Positions 29,263 to 36,163 of a stretch of 64,000 bases of DNA are shown piece by piece. This stretch comes from CAVPJW01 sp963705525 (lineage in GTDB: Bacteria > Acidobacteriota > Vicinamibacteria > Vicinamibacterales > CAVPJW01): NCBI GenBank assembly GCA_963705525.1, contig CAVPJW010000007.1:124001-188000 (forward strand), read 5' to 3'. The position numbers and the translations under genes are program-made. Under the pieces are notes generated by a model. The model saw only the letters and a list, made by a program, of their open reading frames with translations, ran no database searches and was not told the origin of the DNA. Numbering within the stretch: position 1 is the stretch's first letter; each line of letters begins with the position of its first letter.

Positions 29263-31926
29263 TTTATCTGTTCCCTCCCTCGTCATCATCCATACGTCGC
29301 TCACGTCGTCTCGTTCGAGAAGGATGAGTGATCGTTCGTCACGCGCCAAGTCGAACGACCAGAGCCGCCAGGGTGCGGATTCCGCAAATGCCTGTGACTC
29401 CCGCATCGTCACCGTATCGAGCAGCTGGATCGCCCCTTTGTTGTTGTAGAGAACCCGCCGGCCGTCGCCCAGCCAGATCGGTGCGGCGCCCGTCTCGGTG
29501 AGACGCCGGCGCTCGCCGGATTCAATCGATTCGATGAAGATCCCCAGACGCCGGAAACTCTTGTCGATGTAGTCGCCTGCAATCTGTTTACCGTCGCGCG
29601 TCCACGAGGTGACGGCGTCGCCCAGAGGCTCACCTGCCGCCGCGCGATGCCGAGGAACCCATGAAGCCGAGGGGTTACCAATGTCGAGCGTCCAGGACCC
29701 GCCGGTTTCATCGGCCGCGACAAGGCGAGACCCGTCCGGCGAATACACGGGGTAGTAGAGCGCGTGTCCGTCGAGCCTCGCGAGCTGACGCAGCCCGCCC
29801 CCGTCTGCGTGGACTTCATAGATTTGAGTTTCACCGCCCCGGTTCGAATAGAACGCGATCGTCCGCCCGTCCGGAGAGAAGTTGGGGTCTCGGTCCGTCC
29901 ATTGGTCATCGGTCAGCTGTCGGTAGCCGCTCCCATCGGTCTTGATCAGGAAGAGATCCTCAGAGGATCCTCCACTTACAGCCTGGTAGACGACGACCCA
30001 CTCGCCGTCCGGCGACAGACTCGGCGCGAGCAGCTCGCGCGCGGTTGACCAGAATTCGCGCGGCGTGCCGACAGCGAGACCGCGCGTGCTGTCGAACGCT
30101 ATGCGCCGGAGTCGTGTTCGAGACGACCGCGACTCGAAGGCGATGCGTGTTCCCTGTCGGGAGACCGAGGGATTGACGGCCAGAAGCGCGGGCACGGTCA
30201 CGGGCTCAATCGCCCCAGTGGCGCGGCCCGTCCGTTCCTCGACTCGAACGCGACACAGGTTGGGGGGACCACCGCGATCGCTCGAAAAATACAGGAACTG
30301 ACCATCGGCCGACCATGTCGGATAGAAGTTCCCGGCTCCGTCGTCCATCAGCGGCCGCGTGTCGGCGTCGGGCGTGGATCCCGACGCGGCAACGGTCCAG
30401 AGCGTTGGATCGTCCTTCTCCCCCATCATGCGCGCAAACGCAACGCGACTGCCATCCGGCGACCAGGCTGGCTGAACAGCGTCGCCCTTGGTGAGCAGGC
30501 GCCGGCTGCCGTCGATCACAGAGACGACCCACAATTCGCTCCGATCGATCCGACTCCCGGTAAAGAAAATGCCTTCGGTGGCCACCGCGATGTGCTGACC
30601 ATCAGGTGCCCACGTCGGGTCGTATCCGAAGTCCGTCAAACGCCGCACCGACTCGCCCGTGGCGCCCATGACGAAGATGCCGCCTCCGTCGCGCTCCGAC
30701 CGGAACGCAATCTGACGACCATCGACCGAAATTGCCGGCGCCCAGTCGTCGGCCTTCGAGTCGGCCGTGAGATTCACCGCATTGTGTCCGCCAACCCTGA
30801 GCAGGTAGATATCCCGATTGCCCGACGCGTTTCCGACATAAAACAGGTTCTCGCCGTCCGGCGATAACCGCGGTGACATGTTCAGGCCTGGAGCGTCAGT
30901 CAACTGGACGAATCGCGCGGGTGACAGAGCGAGTTCGGTCGAATTCGACGATCGCGGGCGGATCCACGCGGCAGCGTATCCAGCGCCCACCAGCAGCGCG
31001 GCCGCCACGACGCTCTGCCACTTGAAGCGTGCGCGCGAGGCCGGGAGCGGCGACGCTTTCTGGCCTGACGAGGCGGTCGAGAGCGACGCGAGATCGAACG
31101 CCAGGTCGCGGGCTGACTGGAAGCGCTCATCCGGAACTTTTTCGAGACAGTGACGGACGATCCGATCGAGCCCTGGCGGGAGGGATGCAGACAGTTCCGA
31201 CAGCTCCGGAGGCTCCTCTCGCGCGATGGCCGCCATCGTTTCGGCAGCGCTCTCGCGGTCGAACGCGCGGCGGCCCGCCAGCATCTCGTAGAGCACGCTG
31301 CCGAAGGAAAAGATATCGGAGCGATGGTCGGCGGGTTTGCCGCGCACCTGCTCGGGCGACATGTAGCCCACCGTGCCCATGACGGTGCCGGGATCGGTGA
31401 CGAGGGCCACCGTCGGCGAATTGGTCACGCCGCCGAGCGCCGGCGCATTCGCCTGTCTCGCCAGCCCGAAGTCGAGGATCTTCGCGGTTCCGGTCTTCGT
31501 GACAAAGACGTTCTCGGGCTTCAGATCGCGATGAACGATGCCGCGATCGTGCGCGGCCGCCAGCCCCTGAGCGATCTGCGAGGCGATCTCGATAGCCTTG
31601 CGAGGCGCCATCGCGCCTTCGCCGAACCGCGCGCGCAGCGTCTCGCCCTCGAGGAGCTCGGTGACGGCATAGAGCATCCCGTCGGCCTGGCCGAAGTCGT
31701 ACAGCGCGACGATGTTGGTGTGAGCCAGAGCGGCGACGGCCTTGGCCTCGCGCTCGAACCGTGCGAGCGCGTCGGGGCTGTCCGCCAGACGCGGCGAGAG
31801 CACCTTAATCGCGACGGTGCGGTCGAGTCGCGTGTCGCGCGCGCGATACACCTCGCCCATTCCGCCCGCGCCGAGGGGCGACAGGATTTCATAAGGGCCG
31901 ATCCGCGAGTTGGCGGCGAGTGTCAC
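29260..31926 (-). CDS. Ser/Thr protein kinase with C-terminal TolB/PD40 propeller
   Basis: About 888 residues. Kinase domain: GAGGMGEVYRAR, VAIK lysine, HRDLKPEN, DFGLARQ, MSPEQVRGK. One transmembrane helix follows (SVVAAALLVGAGYAAAWI), then a TolB-like propeller made of many PD40 units (LSPDGENLFYVG, WSPDGSRVAFAR, WSADGQFLYFSS, FSPDGRTIAFYS, YSPDGSRLVAAD). The start is GTG 31926, directly before the first kinase strand; the in-frame extension to 32040 shows no kinase homology. It probably senses an envelope ligand through the propeller and signals by phosphorylation (family inference). Divergent from the toxin-antitoxin genes at 32150. Confidence 0.88.
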   Translation of the reverse strand: MTLAANSRIGPYEILSPLGAGGMGEVYRARDTRLDRTVAIKVLSPRLADSPDALARFEREAKAVAALAHTNIVALYDFGQADGMLYAVTELLEGETLRARFGEGAMAPRKAIEIASQIAQGLAAAHDRGIVHRDLKPENVFVTKTGTAKILDFGLARQANAPALGGVTNSPTVALVTDPGTVMGTVGYMSPEQVRGKPADHRSDIFSFGSVLYEMLAGRRAFDRESAAETMAAIAREEPPELSELSASLPPGLDRIVRHCLEKVPDERFQSARDLAFDLASLSTASSGQKASPLPASRARFKWQSVVAAALLVGAGYAAAWIRPRSSNSTELALSPARFVQLTDAPGLNMSPRLSPDGENLFYVGNASGNRDIYLLRVGGHNAVNLTADSKADDWAPAISVDGRQIAFRSERDGGGIFVMGATGESVRRLTDFGYDPTWAPDGQHIAVATEGIFFTGSRIDRSELWVVSVIDGSRRLLTKGDAVQPAWSPDGSRVAFARMMGEKDDPTLWTVAASGSTPDADTRPLMDDGAGNFYPTWSADGQFLYFSSDRGGPPNLCRVRVEERTGRATGAIEPVTVPALLAVNPSVSRQGTRIAFESRSSRTRLRRIAFDSTRGLAVGTPREFWSTARELLAPSLSPDGEWVVVYQAVSGGSSEDLFLIKTDGSGYRQLTDDQWTDRDPNFSPDGRTIAFYSNRGGETQIYEVHADGGGLRQLARLDGHALYYPVYSPDGSRLVAADETGGSWTLDIGNPSASWVPRHRAAAGEPLGDAVTSWTRDGKQIAGDYIDKSFRRLGIFIESIESGERRRLTETGAAPIWLGDGRRVLYNNKGAIQLLDTVTMRESQAFAESAPWRLWSFDLARDERSLILLERDDVSDVWMMTREGTDK

Positions 31927-32149
31927 GATCGGCCCGGTCGATCGAGGTGAGAGCGGATGTCGGCAGAAGGCAAACGCAGCGAATACTATGTCAGGGGCAA
32001 GAACGTGTAAACACGATGAAGAAGCGAACACCATCCACACTCACGAGGCCCATCGCGGCCACAGGCAGGCTGTCCCCCGACCCGGCACCGAACCGCGCCT
32101 TGATCCCGGCATTGGTAATGAATTAAAGTAAGGAACTAACGAAATAGTA

Positions 32150-32398
32150 ATGACAAAAAGATCCACGATTACATCCAAGGGACAGACCACGATTCCGAAG
32201 GCCGTTCGTGAGCGGCTCGGTGTCGGCTACGGCGACGAGATCGACTTCGTCATCCAGCCCGACGGCTCGGTCCTCATCAAGGCGGCGACCCGTGACATCG
32301 CGGCGCTGAAGGGCGTTCTCCACCGGAAGGGCGTCCGGGCCGTGACGATCGACGAGATGCATGAGGCGATCAGGCGGCGGGCGAGCGGCCGGAAATGA
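32150..32398 (+). CDS. AbrB/MazE-type antitoxin
   Basis: An 82-residue SpoVT/AbrB-fold DNA-binding antitoxin: the N-terminus TITSKGQTTIPKAVRERLGV followed by GDEIDFVIQPDGSVLIK is the classic swapped-hairpin signature. The C-terminal 35 residues would neutralise the partner toxin. It overlaps vapC by four bases (ATGA), a typical toxin-antitoxin arrangement, and probably autoregulates the operon by binding its promoter. Confidence 0.9.
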   Translation: MTKRSTITSKGQTTIPKAVRERLGVGYGDEIDFVIQPDGSVLIKAATRDIAALKGVLHRKGVRAVTIDEMHEAIRRRASGRK

Positions 32399-32790
32399 CC
32401 GGTCTCGACACCAACGTCCTCGTCCGCTATATCGTCCAGGACGATCCCAGACAAAGCGCGAAAGCCACCGAGATCATCGAAGCCGCGGCGCGCCGCGACG
32501 AGGAGCTCTTCATCGGCCCGATTGTGCTCTGCGAGATGATCTGGGTGCTCGAGTCCGCCTACGAATTCCCGCGCGGGCAGATTGGCGACGTCGTTCAGCA
32601 GATGCTCGAGACCGAGCGCCTCGAGATCGAGCCGCGCGACCTCACGTGGCAGGCGCTCGACGACTACCGGTCAACGAGCGCGGATTTCGCCGACTGTCTC
32701 CTCGGCCGCATGAACCAATCTGCCGGTTGTCACACAACCGTGACCTTCGACCGCGCTCTCAAGGGGTTAGAGGCGTTCCGGGTCTTGTGA
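32395..32790 (+). CDS. vapC: PIN-domain toxin VapC
   Basis: A 131-residue PIN-domain ribonuclease. The acidic catalytic residues are visible: TGLDTNVLVRY (first Asp), LCEMIWVLE (Glu), STSADFADCLLG (Asp pair) and TVTFDRALKGL (last Asp). VapC toxins cleave tRNA or rRNA and are held inactive by the cognate antitoxin. Start ATG 32395 overlaps the antitoxin stop. The stop codon shares a base with a fossil of a PD40 kinase tail. Confidence 0.9.
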   Translation: MTGLDTNVLVRYIVQDDPRQSAKATEIIEAAARRDEELFIGPIVLCEMIWVLESAYEFPRGQIGDVVQQMLETERLEIEPRDLTWQALDDYRSTSADFADCLLGRMNQSAGCHTTVTFDRALKGLEAFRVL

Positions 32791-32825
32791 GCCGCCTCAT
32801 CGATCTCTACATCGTCGACGGCTGA
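32790..32825 (+). pseudogene. Fossil C-terminus of a PD40 Ser/Thr kinase
   Basis: Eleven codons and a stop directly behind vapC read SRLIDLYIVDG-stop. This matches the end of the kinase at 19977-22601 (RRLSDLYIVDGLK-stop) in amino acids, with different codons. No further kinase sequence is found upstream because the toxin-antitoxin cassette occupies that place. It suggests that the cassette replaced or inserted into a kinase paralogue. Confidence 0.5.
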
Positions 32826-32871
32826 TTAGTGCCGGGCTTTGGCCCGGTGTGGTCGGTCTTCGAGAAACTCG

Positions 32872-32880
32872 TGCTAGCAT
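32872..32880 (+). promoter_or_regulatory. Extended -10 promoter candidate
   Basis: TGC followed by TAGCAT (32875-32880) forms an extended -10 element upstream of the amidohydrolase. Transcription would begin near 32887, downstream of the ATG at 32879, which supports the TTG start at 32912. Confidence 0.35.
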
Positions 32881-32911
32881 GCCGCGCCTGACACGCGAAG
32901 GGAGGCGTCTC

Positions 32912-34199
32912 TTGTCTCGAACGCGCTTGCTCGTGACCTGCCTGATCGGCCTGGGGTTCACCGCGATGACGACGGCCCAGCAGCCGAGCGTCGTGTACGT
33001 CAGAGCGGCGCGCCTGATCGACGGCCGTGGCGGGACTCCTGTCGCGCCGGCTGTTGTGCGCATCGAAGGCAACAAGATTGCCGAGCTCGTGAAGTCGGCG
33101 ATTCCGCCCGGTGCGCGCATCATCGACCTCGGTTCGGCGACGCTCATTCCTGGGATGATTGACCTGCACACGCATCTCACCGACAAGTTCGGCATTCACT
33201 GGGAAGACGCGTTGACGAGGACGACGCCGTCGCAGGCAGCGCTCTGGGGCGCGCGGAACGCGCACGACACGCTCATGGCGGGGTTCACGACCTGCCGCGA
33301 CATGGGGCCGACCTGGTCGTTCGTCGATGTGGACCTGCGCGACGCCATCGAGCAGGGCGCCGTGCCGGGTCCTCGCCTGCTGGTGGCGGGCAACTACGTC
33401 TCATCGACTGGAGGCGCGGGTGACGCTCGGCAGTTCTCTCTGTTCGTCGAGGTGCCGACAGTTCAAAATCTCGCGGACGGGCCGGCGGAGATCATCAAGA
33501 CGGTGAGGACCAACTTCAAGCACGGCGCCGACTTCATCAAGATCCTGGCCACGGGAGCCGTGCTGTCCAAGGGCATTCCGCCAGGGCAGCAGCAGGTACT
33601 CAGACGAGGAAATCCAGGCGGCCGTGACCGAAGCCAAGCGGTGGGGACGCGACGTCGCGGCGCACGCGCACGGCACGCAGGGCATCAAGGCGGCGATCCG
33701 GGCTGGCGTCAGAACCATCGATCATGGATCCATGATCGACGATGAAGCCGTGTCGATGCTGAAGAACGCGCAGACATACTACGTGCCCACGCTGTACCTG
33801 AACGATGTCGTGACCACCTCGGCGCACATTCCTGATTCGGAAAAGGAACGCGCGCGTCAGATGAAGGACGTCATGATCGCCGGGTTCAAGCGGGCGCTCG
33901 CCGCGGGCATCCCGATTGGGCTCGGCACGGACTCGGCCGTCATCCCGCACGGCGAGAACGCCCGGGAGCTCGAGACGCGCGTGAAGCTCGGCGAATCGCC
34001 CATGTCCGCCATCGTCTCGGCCACGAAATTGAACGCCGAGATCATCAGGTGGTCGGACAAGGTCGGGACGATCGAGCCGGGCAAGCTCGCGGACATGGTC
34101 GCCGTCGCGGGCGATCCGCTGGCTGATATCAACACGGTCGAAAAGATCGTGTTCGTGATGAAGGATGGCATCGTCTATCGGAACGAAATGGCGAGGTGA
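32912..34199 (+). pseudogene. Exported imidazolonepropionase-like amidohydrolase, frameshifted
   Basis: An amidohydrolase-1 family enzyme (Xaa-Pro dipeptidase/imidazolonepropionase-like) of about 428 residues. Signal peptide LLVTCLIGLGFTAMTTA; metal motif LIPGMIDLHTHL; later VAAHAHGTQGIKAAI, RTIDHGSMID and GTDSAVIPHGEN complete the metal site. The frame breaks near 33595: after GIPPGQQQ an extra G shifts the frame; without it the reading continues YSDEEIQAAVTEAKRWG. The TTG at 32912 is chosen because AGGGAGG lies seven bases upstream and the protein then starts with a clean signal peptide; ATG 32879 lacks this. Probable periplasmic peptidase or amidase; substrate unknown. Confidence 0.78.
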
Positions 34200-34205
34200 T
34201 CCACA

Positions 34206-34237
34206 GGTCTTAGTGGTTGGTTCTTAGTTGCTTAGTA
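34206..34237 (-). repeat. Heptanucleotide tandem repeat
   Basis: On the minus strand the units read ACTAAGC / AACTAAGA / ACCAACC / ACTAAGA, a slightly degraded member of the family. It follows the amidohydrolase stop but is oriented like the minus-strand gene at 34436. Confidence 0.55.
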
Positions 34238-34261
34238 CGGCCTGCCCGAACTTAAGTACTT

Positions 34262-34371
34262 ACGCATTCATTCCGGACGGGACCAAGCACACCGCCGACT
34301 GCAAGGCCGGCGCCGACTGCACCTATTTTGAAGAGCAGCCAGGAGCCAGCGACTTGAAGATGGCGAATTAG
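34262..34371 (+). pseudogene. Possible C-terminal remnant of a small cupin protein
   Basis: An in-frame stretch ending at TAG 34371 reads YAFIPDGTKHTADCKAG, then ADCTYFEEQPGASDLK, which looks like the last strands of a short cupin-type protein. There is no start or N-terminal part upstream. A hairpin follows at 34394. Family assignment rests on pattern resemblance only. Confidence 0.4.
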
Positions 34372-34393
34372 GAGAACTTTTCTGAGTTCGGGA

Positions 34394-34420
34394 GGGCCTC
34401 GGCCAAGAGGCCCTTTCCTC
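34394..34420 (+). terminator. Rho-independent terminator-like hairpin
   Basis: A perfect 7-bp stem, GGGCCTC/GAGGCCC (34394-34400 with 34407-34413), is followed by TTTCCTC. It sits behind the cupin remnant and ahead of the convergent gene ending at 34436. Confidence 0.6.
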
Positions 34421-34435
34421 GCGCGTCTCCCTTCA

Positions 34436-35218
34436 TCAATCGATCGTCGCGCGCTTCTTGCCGCTTACCCAGACGGTGATCCTGCCGTCTGTTTCCATGC
34501 GGAGCCTGATGTTGCGCCATCGGTCGGCAATCCCTGGAATTGGCCACGCGGAACCTGGCTCGCGCACCAGGCGTTCGAAGCCTGCCTGCTTCCATTCGGT
34601 TGACGTCACTTCCTCGAGCACCCAGTGAAGCTCGCGGATCGGCCGAGCGCCTTCCCGCATGGATTCCCACACGAAGGACTGAACGAAATGTCGAGGAGGG
34701 AGCGCGACTCCTCCGGGAGGATCGACGCGAACGTGATGAAGCGACACCGTGTAACCGTAACAGGCCACGGATCGTTCGCGTTCGACGCGGTGCGCCGGAG
34801 TTTGAATGACCACTGATCGAGCCGTCAGCCCGGCCCAGCGACCAGTGTCAATCGCGATCGCGATCGGATAGCGCGGTCCGAATTCCCAGCAGTTCAGCCA
34901 GGCGGACGCCATGTCGCGCTCGGCCGCCGTGCAGCGATCGTCCAGCAGCGCTTCGACATCGGAATCGATGCCCGGGTGCTGAAACACGTCGTTCATCGCC
35001 GCCAGGTACAGAAGGCCGCACCCGCGATCACGATCGTACTCCTGGAGGTACCAAAGTCCCAGCCGGACCGTCGCTTCCGGATCCACATGGTTCATGTCGG
35101 TGCGCGCGACCTCGGCGAATGTCCGATGCAGCTCGTCCACGGAACCAGCCTGCGCGAACGCTGGCTCATGAGTGACCATGATTGGTACGAGGCAAACGGC
35201 CACAGCCAGGAGAGTCAT
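34436..35218 (-). CDS. Exported protein of unknown function
   Basis: About 260 residues beginning with a signal peptide (MTLLAVAVCLVPIMVTHEPA, cleavage near FAQA). The mature part contains several Cys and Trp residues (YDRDRGCGLLYLAAMNDVFQ, ASAWLNCWEFGPRYPIAIAI) and ends ITVWVSGKKRATID. The helical first half has a TPR/Sel1-like feel (ATVRLGLWYLQEYDRDRGCG) but I do not recognise a family. The start near 35218 is chosen for the signal peptide. Divergent from the lipoprotein gene at 35332, with about 110 bases between. Confidence 0.65.
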   Translation of the reverse strand: MTLLAVAVCLVPIMVTHEPAFAQAGSVDELHRTFAEVARTDMNHVDPEATVRLGLWYLQEYDRDRGCGLLYLAAMNDVFQHPGIDSDVEALLDDRCTAAERDMASAWLNCWEFGPRYPIAIAIDTGRWAGLTARSVVIQTPAHRVERERSVACYGYTVSLHHVRVDPPGGVALPPRHFVQSFVWESMREGARPIRELHWVLEEVTSTEWKQAGFERLVREPGSAWPIPGIADRWRNIRLRMETDGRITVWVSGKKRATID

Positions 35219-35331
35219 GGGATCTTGGACCCCGACGGGAGCCAATCGGACCGCAGGAATCCTTGCGGGGCTCATACTGCATGTATCGGCACAGGCGATT
35301 CCTGGTTTCATGCATCGAGGCGACGCGCACG

Positions 35332-35871
35332 ATGGCAAGCTGGTCCAAGACTCAATCAGGCGTCTGGCAACGGATTGGTTCGATCATTTGCCCCGTTGTA
35401 TGCCTCTGTGCCCTTTCCTCCTGCGCCGATACGCGCGCGGCGCTCGACGTCAGCCTGAACGGCGTGCCGCGCGTCGATCCGCTGGTCTTCCACGGCAACT
35501 GCGTCGCCGGTTGGATGTTCTCGTTCATCCTGCGCGTTCGTGAAACCGAGGGCGTGGATGTAAGGCTGAGCGAGATCAGTTATCAGGTGATGGACACTAC
35601 GACATCAGAAGTGCTCGGCACGGAAACGCTGACATCGTCCAGGCTCATCGAACGCTTCGGCGAAAACGTACACATGGGAGCCGACCAGACACGTGATTTC
35701 ACGCTTGATGTCCGCGTGGATGGCCCGCCGAATGGTGCCGTCACGATCACAGGCGATGTTCGCGGGATCGATTCCGAAGGCGACGTGCGACAAACCTACC
35801 GACTCAGTGCGGCGTCGGTGGACTCTAGCGCTGCGCCAGGTGGCGGTGGCGCCTGCCGCGCGAGGGACTGA
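35332..35871 (+). CDS. Putative lipoprotein of unknown function
   Basis: About 179 residues. The N-terminus is hydrophobic with a lipobox-like end (ICPVVCLCALSSC), predicting lipid attachment at that Cys. The rest is a single beta-rich domain (MFSFILRVRETEGVDVRLSE; TRDFTLDVRVDGPPNGAVTI) and ends in a Gly-rich tail. No family recognised. ATG 35332 is the codon that gives a lipoprotein signal peptide. It is convergent with the small zinc-ribbon gene, only three bases apart. Confidence 0.6.
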   Translation: MASWSKTQSGVWQRIGSIICPVVCLCALSSCADTRAALDVSLNGVPRVDPLVFHGNCVAGWMFSFILRVRETEGVDVRLSEISYQVMDTTTSEVLGTETLTSSRLIERFGENVHMGADQTRDFTLDVRVDGPPNGAVTITGDVRGIDSEGDVRQTYRLSAASVDSSAAPGGGGACRARD

Positions 35872-35874
35872 CTC

Positions 35875-36117
35875 CTACTGCGGCTCCCCTGGCCGCTCCG
35901 GCCGGCGTGACACGATGCGGAGCCCGTGAGGCCTGGGCCGCGTCAGCACGCGGCCGCACGTAGAGCACTGCCATCGCAAATAGGCTTCGCCGCGATCGGT
36001 GACGGACACGCCGTTCGGTGTGCGACATTCCGGACAGACGGGAGTCGGAGGGCGGTCCGGGCCGCGGCGTTCGACGGGAGGCGTCGGCAAGGCGATAACG
36101 ATATCACGTCGCCGCAC
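35875..36117 (-). CDS. Small zinc-ribbon protein
   Basis: An 80-residue basic protein with two CxxC knuckles (PVCPECRTPNGV and WQCSTCGRVL), consistent with a zinc ribbon. Arg/Pro-rich ends flank the ribbon. It lies between the lipoprotein and a divergent kinase gene. Function unknown; small ribbons of this kind often bind nucleic acid or partner proteins. Confidence 0.55.
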   Translation of the reverse strand: MRRRDIVIALPTPPVERRGPDRPPTPVCPECRTPNGVSVTDRGEAYLRWQCSTCGRVLTRPRPHGLRIVSRRPERPGEPQ

Positions 36118-36163
36118 GCGCCGTCGGTCAGTAGTAGGATGACCTCGGCACTCGAGCCGCTTC

